A stretch of 6,732 nt of DNA, taken from assembly GCA_937897665.1 (NCBI GenBank), contig CALCPB010000750.1, positions 1 to 6,732 on the forward strand, given 5' to 3'. The notes beneath the pieces are model-generated. The model had not been told where the DNA came from. It ran no database searches and was given only the letters and a program-made list of their open reading frames with translations. Both the position numbers and the translations under genes were made by a program. Below, piece after piece: positions 1 through 6,227 of the stretch; position 1 is the stretch's first letter; every line of letters begins with the position of its first letter. The stretch comes from an uncultured Halomicronema sp. (GTDB taxonomy: Bacteria; Cyanobacteriota; Cyanobacteriia; Phormidesmidales; Phormidesmidaceae).

Positions 1-550
1 CACAGATGTGGGGTTGACGGGGGGAACCCCGCAATATTCAGCAGCGATCCTGCGACAGCGCTTTGACATCACTGCGGAGCAGTCAAAAACGGTGTTGCTG
101 ACGTTTGGGGGCTTGGGGTTGGCGCAAATTCCCTACGGTACCCTGCAACGGTTTGCTGACTGGCAATTCATCACGTTTGATCGTCAGGCCCCTGATCTGC
201 CCAACTTGTGTAAAATCAGCGATCGCACCCTTCGCCCGGTTGATTTTATGCCGCTGTGCGGGCGCGTCGTTTCTAAGCCGGGCTACAGCACTTTTTCAGA
301 AGCGTGCCGTTTAGAAGTGCCGGTTGTCACGATCACTCGCGACGATTTTGCCGAGGGGCCGCTACTGGTTAGTCAGCTACAAGACTGCAGCGCTCACCAG
401 GTGCTGACGCCCCAAGCGTTTGCCGAGGGTGCCTGGGAGTTTCTCGAGACTCCCCCCAATCCGCCTCGAACCAGTCAGCGATTGAGCAAAACGGGGAATC
501 AAGAAATTGCGGGAGCGATCGTGGATTTTTTACGTGACCACTCTAGTTAA
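1..550 (+). CDS. Glycosyltransferase-like protein (GT-B/GT28-like C-terminal domain), 5' truncated
   Basis: The reading frame is open from base 2 to a TAA at 548-550, so the window holds only the C-terminal ~180 residues. A GTG at base 8 could start translation, but the visible part begins just before a nucleotide-sugar-binding-type domain, so I read the gene as entering from outside. Counting from that GTG, a hydrophobic strand ending in FGG (about 29-35) is followed at about 90-99 by KPGYSTFSEA and then by PVVTITRDDFAEGPLL. This resembles the K-x-GYGT-x-SE ... RD-x-F-x-E pattern I remember from the N-terminal glycosyltransferase-like domain of plant L-arabinokinase, and more loosely the donor-binding half of MurG/UGT-type GT-B enzymes. 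A soluble enzyme handling a nucleotide sugar is therefore likely; donor and acceptor are unknown. There is no membrane segment in the visible part. It converges on glgA, with 88 bp between the stops. A HIP1 octamer lies inside. The superfamily is fairly sure, the exact function is not. Confidence 0.65.
   Translation, partial: TDVGLTGGTPQYSAAILRQRFDITAEQSKTVLLTFGGLGLAQIPYGTLQRFADWQFITFDRQAPDLPNLCKISDRTLRPVDFMPLCGRVVSKPGYSTFSEACRLEVPVVTITRDDFAEGPLLVSQLQDCSAHQVLTPQAFAEGAWEFLETPPNPPRTSQRLSKTGNQEIAGAIVDFLRDHSS
219..226. repeat. HIP1 octamer GCGATCGC
   Basis: Exact palindromic GCGATCGC inside the partial glycosyltransferase gene. This octamer is strongly over-represented in many cyanobacterial genomes, and its presence supports the taxonomic call. 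Confidence 0.9.
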
Positions 551-638
551 TGCCAAGGCGAAGGGTCGTTGCTGACTTTGAGCAGTGCTGATGTCTGATC
601 AAGATCGGTGACGGGATTGGGCTGACGCCAAACTGCTG

Positions 639-2114
639 TTATTGATGGCGAATGCGATCGTAGATAGCGATGTACTCTGCCCCAGAATTTTTCCACGAAT
701 AGTCATATTGCATACCTTGCAAGGCTAACTGCTGAAAAAGCTGTGGTTCGTTGTAGTAAAGGTCGATCGCGCGGTTAAGCGCTGACTCCATCGCGTACTG
801 GTCGGTGTCATAGAAAACAAAGCCGGTGCGTTCTTCACGAGGATGTTCGTTGTCGTAGTCCCAATCAAAAACTGTGCTGACTAACCCACCGACGCCCCGG
901 ACGACGGGTACCGTGCCATAGCGTAGGGCAATAAGCTGGGTGAGGCCGCAGGGTTCAAACTTGCTCGGTACCACCATCATGTCGGCTCCGGCATAGATGA
1001 GGTGGGCGAGTTCTTCGTTGAAGCTCAGCTCGAGATGAATGTCGGGATTGTCATTGAGAAAATGCTTCTCATGCCAGAACCAGTTGTTAGTTTGGCGGTC
1101 AGTCGCGGAACCAAGTAGCACGAACTGAGCACCACGATTGAGGGCGTGATACATGGCGTGGTGAACCAAATGCATCCCTTTTTGATCATCTAAACGACCA
1201 ATAAAAGCGACGATAGGTTTGTCGCAGACTCTCAAGAGCAGTTTTTCTCGGAGAGCTTTTTGATTTAGAGCTTTGTCTTCGAAGGTGGTGGAACTATAGG
1301 GGGAGGGAATGTGATCGTCAGTTTCAGGATTCCAGACCTGTGGGTCGATGCCGTTGAGAATGCCGGAAAATTTGAAGCTTTTGAGGTGCAAGGTGTGGCC
1401 TAGTCCAAAGCTACAGTCCTCGTGCATGGCTTCCCAGGCATGGTGAGGTGAAACTGTGTTGACATGATTGGAGTAAACAATGCCCCCTTTCATAAAGTTG
1501 AGGGAAAACGGATTGAAGTTATCACGCAGGCGATCGTAGTGAAAGTAATACGCTTCGCGGTTGAGTCCTGTCGCCCAGAGAAGTTCGGTACCGGCAAAGC
1601 CTTGATGCTTGAAATTGTGAATGGTGTAAAGCACTCGCTGATGTTCCATGCCGTGATGCTGATACATCTCGTAAAGCATCACGGGCACCAGGCCGGTTTG
1701 CCAGTCATGACAGTGAATCACGTCGGGGCGCTTATTGCTTTGCAGCAAAAATTCGAGGGCGGCTTTGCTGAAAAAGGCAAAGCGTAGCGGATCATCATCG
1801 CAGCCATAATAAGTGCCGCGGTCAAAATAAAAGTCTTCTGAGTGGGGTTCAATAAAAAAGCACAGGCGACCATGCACCCACCCACAAAACACTGAGCAGT
1901 GGATGCGATTGCCATACCAGGGCACCCAGAGGTCTTTGTAAGCATCATGTAGGCCCCAAATATGGTCGTAGCGCATGTTGTTGTACTTAGGCAGAATAAT
2001 CTCGATGGTGTGCCCACGCTCTTCGAGTTCGCGACTGAGACCATAAACAACGTCGCCGAGACCTCCAGCTTTAATGACAGGTGCACATTCCGAGGCAATC
2101 TGCACGATGTACAT
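639..2114 (-). CDS. glgA: Glycogen synthase (ADP-glucose:alpha-1,4-glucan glucosyltransferase, GT5)
   Basis: This 491-residue cytosolic enzyme extends alpha-1,4-glucan chains from ADP-glucose and is the elongation step of glycogen synthesis; the length is normal for the family. The N-terminal starch-synthase catalytic domain opens with the ADP-glucose motif K15-AGGLGD and contains HCHDWQTGL (about 134-142). The C-terminal GT-B domain has GRLDDQKG (R307, K312), FEPCGL with E387 (equivalent to the conserved catalytic-site Glu of bacterial GlgA), and RGVGGL (about 406-411), the counterpart of the usual STGGL-type loop. The ATG at 2112-2114 gives the expected family start and is preceded by GAGGG with a 6-nt spacer. 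Cyanobacteria often carry two GlgA paralogues. The opening MYIVQIASECAPVIKAGGLG matches what I recall of the form that resembles Synechocystis GlgA starting MYIVQ, not the form starting MRILFVAAE; I do not assign a number. It is transcribed away from the DUF3386 gene, and no glgB, glgC or glgP is in the window. Confidence 0.97.
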   Translation of the reverse strand: MYIVQIASECAPVIKAGGLGDVVYGLSRELEERGHTIEIILPKYNNMRYDHIWGLHDAYKDLWVPWYGNRIHCSVFCGWVHGRLCFFIEPHSEDFYFDRGTYYGCDDDPLRFAFFSKAALEFLLQSNKRPDVIHCHDWQTGLVPVMLYEMYQHHGMEHQRVLYTIHNFKHQGFAGTELLWATGLNREAYYFHYDRLRDNFNPFSLNFMKGGIVYSNHVNTVSPHHAWEAMHEDCSFGLGHTLHLKSFKFSGILNGIDPQVWNPETDDHIPSPYSSTTFEDKALNQKALREKLLLRVCDKPIVAFIGRLDDQKGMHLVHHAMYHALNRGAQFVLLGSATDRQTNNWFWHEKHFLNDNPDIHLELSFNEELAHLIYAGADMMVVPSKFEPCGLTQLIALRYGTVPVVRGVGGLVSTVFDWDYDNEHPREERTGFVFYDTDQYAMESALNRAIDLYYNEPQLFQQLALQGMQYDYSWKNSGAEYIAIYDRIRHQ

Positions 2115-2331
2115 AAGAAACCCTCGTTTAATAAAAGTTCATTTTGGTTTGATTTTATTCAATCAGGAAGACCTGACAGAGGCAAGGGGCTTGAGACAGA
2201 TCGCGGCAGTTGAGAGGGGGCTAATTTTTGCAGATTGTCGATCCGTGAATTCCGCTTAAGCCAGTCTGCTGGCCGTGAGGTTAGAGCGTTACCATGCTAG
2301 AAGACACCACTGCGATTCAAAGGAGTAAAGC
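2115..2331. promoter_or_regulatory. Shared upstream region of divergent glgA and the DUF3386 gene
   Basis: These 217 bp separate the two divergent starts, so both promoters should lie here. The glgA-proximal part (about 2126-2160) is AT-rich. On the minus strand it contains TAAAAT (complement of 2152-2157), a reasonable -10 candidate that would give a leader of about 30 nt, but I find no good -35 at 17 bp. On the plus side no convincing -35/-10 pair is visible; TTGAGA occurs at 2191-2196 and 2210-2215 without a good -10. An 8-bp palindrome GCTTAAGC lies at 2254-2261. A second ATG at 2294, in another frame, overlaps the DUF3386 start but has no ribosome-binding site. The existence of promoters is inferred from gene orientation; exact sites are not established. 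Confidence 0.45.
2321..2325 (+). promoter_or_regulatory. Shine-Dalgarno AGGAG of the DUF3386 gene
   Basis: AGGAG ends 6 nt before the ATG at 2332. It fixes that ATG as the start and argues against the out-of-frame ATG at 2294. Confidence 0.85.
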
Positions 2332-2979
2332 ATGGTCGGGACTCAAGTCTCAGCTCGCGAATTTTTTCGTTCAGCCTATGAAAATCGCTACACCTGGGCA
2401 CCAGGTTTCCCAGGCTATACGACTGACGTCACCTTTATTTCGGGCGACACTACAGCGACTGCCAAAGCCCGAGTGAATCCTGATCTCAAGGCTGAGGTCT
2501 TTGACGTTGAGGATGAAGCCACTCAAAAAGCAATTCAATATCAGCTGTGGGAAGTCGCCATTCACCGGATTCGTCGTTCCTTTGAAGACACGCATGGGTC
2601 GAATAGCTTTTCCTATGGCAAAACGCTGGAAGATGGCTCTGTCGAAATTCTGATGGGTGGCAAAGCTGAAGGCGATCGCTACGAACTGCGTGATAACGAA
2701 GTCAGCATGGTGCACCGTCATATTCATGGCACGGTGGTGACGATTCACACTTTCACCAGTCATGACACTGGCGAAGGTTATCTGTCGCAACGCTATGACT
2801 CGGTTTACCACGACCCTGAATCAGGGCAGCAAAAAGGGGGACGGAGTGTGTTTGAAGACAGCTATGAGAAAGTTGGCGATTACGTCATTCTTACGGAACG
2901 CAAGATTCAAACCGAAACGGAAACTGGCACCACAGAGCAAATCTTCCGATTCTCGAACATTGAATTGCTGAGCAACTAG
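2332..2979 (+). CDS. DUF3386-family protein of unknown function
   Basis: A 215-residue protein with a strong ribosome-binding site, recognised from memory as the DUF3386 family, which is conserved in cyanobacteria and has uncharacterised function. The family-like N-terminal segment is FFRSAYENRYTWAPGFPGY (residues 11-29). The rest alternates short charged and hydrophobic stretches typical of a beta-rich soluble domain. There is no signal peptide or membrane helix, so it is probably cytosolic. A histidine-rich stretch (H128, H130, H132, H139, H144) lies in the middle of the C-terminal half, and FRFSNIELL closes the protein. A HIP1 site lies inside. The gene stands alone: divergent from glgA and convergent with the glycosyltransferase at 3169-4296. 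It is followed 75 bp later by a long hairpin. The length looks complete. Co-regulation with glgA is possible only because they share an upstream region; no enzymatic role should be read from this. Confidence 0.85.
   Translation: MVGTQVSAREFFRSAYENRYTWAPGFPGYTTDVTFISGDTTATAKARVNPDLKAEVFDVEDEATQKAIQYQLWEVAIHRIRRSFEDTHGSNSFSYGKTLEDGSVEILMGGKAEGDRYELRDNEVSMVHRHIHGTVVTIHTFTSHDTGEGYLSQRYDSVYHDPESGQQKGGRSVFEDSYEKVGDYVILTERKIQTETETGTTEQIFRFSNIELLSN
2672..2679. repeat. HIP1 octamer GCGATCGC
   Basis: Exact octamer inside the DUF3386 gene, in a segment coding for Gly-Asp-Arg. Confidence 0.9.
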
Positions 2980-3054
2980 ATCTAGGCGTTGCCAGTCACC
3001 GGGAAGCGGAAGGACTGTGAGCGCCCATCGCTGTTGAAGACGTTTCCCTGATGT

Positions 3055-3082
3055 CACAGTGCCGATGCCATTCGGTGCTGTG
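3055..3082 (+). terminator. Long hairpin in the convergent gap, probable 3' end of the DUF3386 transcript
   Basis: The arms CACAGTGCCGA (3055-3065) and TCGGTGCTGTG (3072-3082) form an 11-bp stem around a 6-nt loop, starting 75 bp after the DUF3386 stop. Nine pairs are Watson-Crick and two are G-U (T3060-G3077, G3061-T3076). The wobble pairs form only in plus-strand RNA; in minus-strand RNA they become A-C mismatches. The structure therefore suits the DUF3386 transcript better than that of the convergent glycosyltransferase. No T-tract follows, so it is not a canonical intrinsic terminator. It may act as a U-less terminator or as a 3'-end stabiliser. Confidence 0.45.
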
Positions 3083-3168
3083 GTTCTCAGCTATCCTGCC
3101 TGCTAGGTGTTGACGCTCTCATGGTCGTGCAGCCTGGCTTGAAAGGCGAGACCGTTGAGCATTGATTT

Positions 3169-4296
3169 TTAAGACATAACCAGATCTTTGAAGGCCTTTT
3201 GAAGACTCAAAGGGCTAAAGTTTTCGAGTGTTTGCTGTCTTAACCAAGCGCCATCACAGCGTTGATCTTGGCCCTGTAGAATCTCGATGCAGGCGTGAGC
3301 GACTGCCTCCGGATCGCGATGGGGAACGCGCCAGCCCACTTTGCCGTCTTGCAACGGATCGGCCGAACCGTCGTCATCGCCTGACAGCGTCGGTACACCA
3401 CAGGCCATCGCTTCGAGATAAACAATGCCAAAGCCTTCTTTAGAGGGCATGACGTAGACATCAGCAAGGCGATAGTGCTCAACTAAAGCTTCGTCAGAGA
3501 CAAAACCGGCAAAAACAACGTGATCGCCCACCCCTAAATCTTGAGCCATTTTGGCTAGACGTGGCTGGTCGTCGCCCCGACCAACCACTAAATATTTCAC
3601 CTGGGGAAAATTCTTCAGGATTTGCGGTAAGGCTCTAATGGTGACATCGACACCTTTGTAAATGTCGCCCGACCATAATCGAGCGACCGTCATCAGTACT
3701 CGATGATGGTGTAAGCCGTATTGTTCCACGAGTGCGGGCTTGGCGGGGCCGGGGGTAAAAGCATCACCATCCACCACACAGGGCAGCATATGAAACTTAT
3801 CAGGGTTCAGGTCATTGGCTTGACAGGCTAGGTCGCGACTATAGCGGCTGATTGTCCAAATCGTGTCTGCCTGCTGTAGTGCCTTTTGCTGGCGAGGCGG
3901 CACGGCCTGCCAGACTTCTTTGCCATAAGTCATTACTGTGAGAGCACTGCCAAACCATTGGCAAAGTGGGTTAAGCAGCGGAGTCAGCAACATATGGCCG
4001 CAGATAAGGCGTGAGTACTGCCGACGTCGCATATTTTGTAAAATCAACCAGGCTAATTTCAGCCGTCCAACATTGGCTGAATAACTGCCGAAATAATAAA
4101 AAGTAAACTTATCCTCTGGGGCCAATGGATTGGGATCGGTCGGCTGGTCTCTCAGGATATAAATGTCGGCGGGGGGAGATGTTGGTTGAGCAGCATAGGC
4201 TGTGAGTACATCTTTGACATAGGACTGAATGCCACCCTCAATAGAAAAGATGCTGAGGAAGACAAACCCAACGCGGTGAGAGTGATCTGAAACCAT
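3169..4296 (-). CDS. Glycosyltransferase family 4 (GT-B, retaining type)
   Basis: A 375-residue GT-B glycosyltransferase of normal GT4 length. The N-terminal acceptor domain starts with GFVFLSIFSIEGGIQSYV (residues 10-27), where the GG loop is typical of the family. The C-terminal donor domain has ARLWSGDIYKG (R206 and K214, expected diphosphate contacts), VVGRGDD (237-243), and the E-x7-E motif E287-GFGIVYL-E295 followed by AMACGVPTL. It should transfer a sugar from a nucleotide donor to a glycan or lipid-linked acceptor at the inner face of the membrane; donor and acceptor cannot be read from sequence. It lies 34 bp downstream of the GDP-mannose dehydratase-like gene on the same strand, so the two are probably one transcript and its donor may be a mannose-derived nucleotide sugar. 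The ATG at 4294-4296 follows AAAGGGG with a short 3-nt spacer; no other Met is near the N-terminus. No clear T-tract terminator follows the stop. Confidence 0.88.
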   Translation of the reverse strand: MVSDHSHRVGFVFLSIFSIEGGIQSYVKDVLTAYAAQPTSPPADIYILRDQPTDPNPLAPEDKFTFYYFGSYSANVGRLKLAWLILQNMRRRQYSRLICGHMLLTPLLNPLCQWFGSALTVMTYGKEVWQAVPPRQQKALQQADTIWTISRYSRDLACQANDLNPDKFHMLPCVVDGDAFTPGPAKPALVEQYGLHHHRVLMTVARLWSGDIYKGVDVTIRALPQILKNFPQVKYLVVGRGDDQPRLAKMAQDLGVGDHVVFAGFVSDEALVEHYRLADVYVMPSKEGFGIVYLEAMACGVPTLSGDDDGSADPLQDGKVGWRVPHRDPEAVAHACIEILQGQDQRCDGAWLRQQTLENFSPLSLQKAFKDLVMS

Positions 4297-4330
4297 TGAC
4301 CCCTTTACGGCAACAACTCAACAATGTGAC

Positions 4331-5314
4331 TTACTCAGTGAGTGCGACCTGCCCCGACTGCAGACGCTGAAGGTCAGTCTGTACCATCTTTTCGATGAGC
4401 TGTTCGAAGGTAACTTGGGGCGACCAGTGCAAGTCGTTTTTCGCATTGCTAGGATCGGCAACGAGCTGAAAATGCTCGTCTCGGCGTAGTAGTGTCGTAT
4501 TTACTTCGACATACTTTTGCCAATCGAGATTAACGCTATTAAAGGCCATTTCGACTAAGTCTTTGACGCTGTGCAGTACCCCAGTGCCAATGACATAATC
4601 CTGCGGAGTATCTGTTTGTAGCATGCGCCACATCACTTCGACGTAGTCTCCGGCAAATCCCCAATCTCTTTTAGCGTCTAAATTGCCCATCGAGAGCTTA
4701 TTCATCAGACCCAGCTTAATGCCTGCAGCGGCGAGTGTGACTTTGCGGGTGACAAATTGAGGGGGTCTTCTGGGGGATTCGTGATTGTAGAGAATACCAC
4801 TGCAGGCAAAGAGATTGTACTGCTCTCGATGATGGGTCATCGTCCAGTGGGCATGGAGCTTAGCGGCTCCATAAGGATTTTTGGGGCGAAAGGGAGTGGT
4901 CTCTGACTGCGGCGATTCTTGAACTGCACCAAAAATTTCTGAGCTGCTCGCTTGATAAAATCGGGTCGACAACTGCGAGTTGCGAATTGCGGTCAACAGT
5001 CTTGTGGCGGTGCCTGTGATCAAGTCCAGAGTGCCTAGCGGATCATTCCAAGAAGCGGGGACAAAGCTTGGGGCGGCTAAGTTATAGATTTCAGTTGGCT
5101 GTAGCTGGATGACTGCCGCCTGTAGCGCTTGTGCGTCTCTCAAGTCGACTGAGTAAATTTCAACTTGATCAGCTAGATCGTCAAGTTTGACGACGCTACC
5201 TTGCCGTTCAGGAGGAAGTAGCCCAACCACTCGGTAACCGCGCTCTAGCAGTAGCTGGCTCAGATAGTAGCCGTCTTGTCCGGTAATCCCGGTGATTAGC
5301 GCAGTTTTGTTCAT
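4331..5314 (-). CDS. gmd: GDP-mannose 4,6-dehydratase-like protein (extended SDR)
   Basis: GDP-mannose 4,6-dehydratase converts GDP-D-mannose to GDP-4-keto-6-deoxy-D-mannose, the precursor of GDP-fucose, GDP-rhamnose and related sugars. Using the ATG at 5312-5314 the protein has 327 residues, within the family range. The Rossmann motif TGITGQDGYYLS (8-19) has the GxxGxxG glycines at 9, 12 and 15. The catalytic set is visible as SSSEIFG (S125, E126) and Y148-GAA-K152. The family signatures NHESPRR (177-183), FVTRK (187-191) and NLDAKRDWGFAGDYVE (211-226) separate it from other nucleotide-sugar dehydratases. The RR loop after the second beta strand, usually RR(S/A)S, is replaced by PPERQGS (34-40). 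An in-frame TTG at 5336-5338 would add eight residues, but family proteins begin right before the Rossmann strand and the ATG fits better. Neither start has a clear Shine-Dalgarno. It is the first gene of a likely two-gene unit with the GT4 gene. Confidence 0.88.
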   Translation of the reverse strand: MNKTALITGITGQDGYYLSQLLLERGYRVVGLLPPERQGSVVKLDDLADQVEIYSVDLRDAQALQAAVIQLQPTEIYNLAAPSFVPASWNDPLGTLDLITGTATRLLTAIRNSQLSTRFYQASSSEIFGAVQESPQSETTPFRPKNPYGAAKLHAHWTMTHHREQYNLFACSGILYNHESPRRPPQFVTRKVTLAAAGIKLGLMNKLSMGNLDAKRDWGFAGDYVEVMWRMLQTDTPQDYVIGTGVLHSVKDLVEMAFNSVNLDWQKYVEVNTTLLRRDEHFQLVADPSNAKNDLHWSPQVTFEQLIEKMVQTDLQRLQSGQVALTE

Positions 5315-5338
5315 AAGTGCGAGTGACAATACAACCAA

Positions 5339-5730
5339 TCGTGAGAGCTCAAAAATATTGATAGGGAAGCTATGAAATCATCGAGACCAACAAAATTCTG
5401 GGCAAGCTGATAAGGCTGTCGTGTTGATGAGACCAGTTTGCCTCTGTGCAGTCATTCTGAACGGCACTAGCCTCCCGGTTGATGAAAATAGCTCGCTAGT
5501 TAACCCAGCAAACGTGGACTCTGGATGATCTGAGGGATGATACAACCCGCTAATCAAGGCTTCTATGGGGTGATTGAATGATAAAACAGCATCAAAAAAT
5601 ATGAATCTCTGAGGCATCTGCGTTCAGTCGTTTGCCAGACTTGCGTTTGCTGTACAGCGCTCTTGCTGCTTCCAGCATGCCCACTTTTCAGCGGGATTTA
5701 TCTGCTGACAAACCGAAATTGCACCCTGGC
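5339..5730. other. Intergenic region without a supported gene
   Basis: About 390 bp lie between the dehydratase start and the stop of the RsbW-like gene. A minus-strand frame of 79 codons (5378-5617) exists, but it has no Shine-Dalgarno, no recognisable domain and no neighbour it fits, so I do not call it. Minor structures are a 10-bp palindrome GCTGTACAGC (5649-5658) and a 5-bp stem TGCTG/CAGCA (5664-5677). The region should carry the promoter for the dehydratase/GT4 unit. The minus strand is AT-rich near 5345-5365, and TATTGT just before the start (about 5322-5327) is a weak -10 candidate. I see no tRNA, repeat array or T-tract terminator here. A small RNA cannot be excluded. Confidence 0.5.
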
Positions 5731-6153
5731 TCAAGAGCGATGGTGGGTGATGGCGAGACAGTTTTTGCCGTTTTTCCGCAGATAGTCGACTTGATGGGTG
5801 GCGCGGCGTAAGAGGAACCAGCCATAGCCGCCGTCGACTAGCAAACTCCCTGGCGGTGGCTCTGTCAGTTGGTTCGGATCAAAGGGGTCACCGTGATCCC
5901 AGATATTGATATGGATGCGATCGCCCTCAAGATAGATCTCGATCGTAATTGGGGTCTCGGGTGGCAACACAGCATGGGCGTGACGCACGACATTCGTAAA
6001 CCCTTCAGCAACGGCAATGTTGAGGCGATCGCGCTCCTGCTGGACCCACTTCAAGTCGGGCTCTAAGGAATTGTAGAAGTCTTTAAACCAGTTCTGCACC
6101 GCGAAGAGATTGTCTAATCTACTATCGACAATCAAGCATTCACATCTTGACAT
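5731..6153 (-). CDS. RsbW/SpoIIAB-like anti-sigma-type serine kinase domain protein (GHKL ATPase)
   Basis: A 140-residue single-domain protein of the HATPase_c_2 type, the size of stand-alone anti-sigma factor kinases such as RsbW and SpoIIAB. The N-box is in RLNIAVAEGFTNVVRHAH (43-60), with the key E50 and N54. The G1 box is D86-HGDPFDP, and the G2 box is GGYGWFLLRRATHQVDY (108-124), close to the usual GG-x-G-x-x-L/I pattern. All ATP-binding elements look intact. In characterised relatives such proteins bind a sigma factor or partner and phosphorylate a STAS-domain antagonist; here no sigma factor, STAS protein or PP2C phosphatase is nearby, so the partner is unknown. The ATG at 6151-6153 is preceded by AGGTAG with suitable spacing. 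That ribosome-binding site lies inside one arm of an inverted repeat (6157-6217). It contains two HIP1 octamers. The gene lies downstream of petD on the same strand but is separated by a terminator. Confidence 0.85.
   Translation of the reverse strand: MSRCECLIVDSRLDNLFAVQNWFKDFYNSLEPDLKWVQQERDRLNIAVAEGFTNVVRHAHAVLPPETPITIEIYLEGDRIHINIWDHGDPFDPNQLTEPPPGSLLVDGGYGWFLLRRATHQVDYLRKNGKNCLAITHHRS
5917..5924. repeat. HIP1 octamer GCGATCGC
   Basis: Exact octamer inside the RsbW-like gene. Confidence 0.9.
6025..6032. repeat. HIP1 octamer GCGATCGC
   Basis: Second exact octamer in the same 423-bp gene, just over 100 bp from the first, near the codons of the N-box. Confidence 0.9.
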
Positions 6154-6156
6154 GAT

Positions 6157-6217
6157 TCTACCTAGCTTTCTGTGAGGCCAGCTAGTAGATCACCCTGTGT
6201 TTCATCATCTAGGTAGA
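6157..6217 (-). repeat. 9-bp inverted repeat covering the ribosome-binding site of the RsbW-like gene
   Basis: TCTACCTAG (6157-6165) and CTAGGTAGA (6209-6217) are perfect reverse complements separated by 43 bp. A third, one-base-shorter relative, CTAGTAGAT, lies at 6182-6190 in the orientation of the distal arm. On the minus strand the proximal arm contains AGGTAG, the Shine-Dalgarno of the gene starting at 6153. The arms could be operator half-sites, or in a transcript starting beyond 6217 they could pair and hide the ribosome-binding site. The repeat is seen directly; its role is inference. Confidence 0.5.
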
Positions 6218-6227
6218 TATTTGCACG

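Noticed and set aside
1464..1787. 107-codon plus-strand open frame
   Set aside because: It lies entirely antisense to glgA, has no ribosome-binding site or recognisable domain, and the glgA frame is certain.
1718..2098. 126-codon minus-strand frame inside glgA
   Set aside because: It is an alternative frame on the same strand as glgA, of low-complexity composition, with no independent support.
2294..2476. Possible leader or upstream open frame before the DUF3386 gene
   Set aside because: Its ATG has no ribosome-binding site, and most of the frame overlaps the DUF3386 coding region out of frame.
2371..2811. 146-codon minus-strand open frame
   Set aside because: It is antisense to the DUF3386 gene, whose frame is supported by a strong Shine-Dalgarno and family motifs.
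5336..5338. TTG start for the dehydratase
   Set aside because: It would add eight residues before the Rossmann strand, where the family normally starts. The ATG at 5312-5314 fits better.
5378..5617. 79-codon minus-strand open frame
   Set aside because: There is no Shine-Dalgarno and no recognisable domain or membrane segment. It is treated as chance in a non-coding gap.
5649..5658. Palindrome GCTGTACAGC as an operator
   Set aside because: It is a single short palindrome with no second copy and no defined promoter beside it. I cannot link it to a known regulator.
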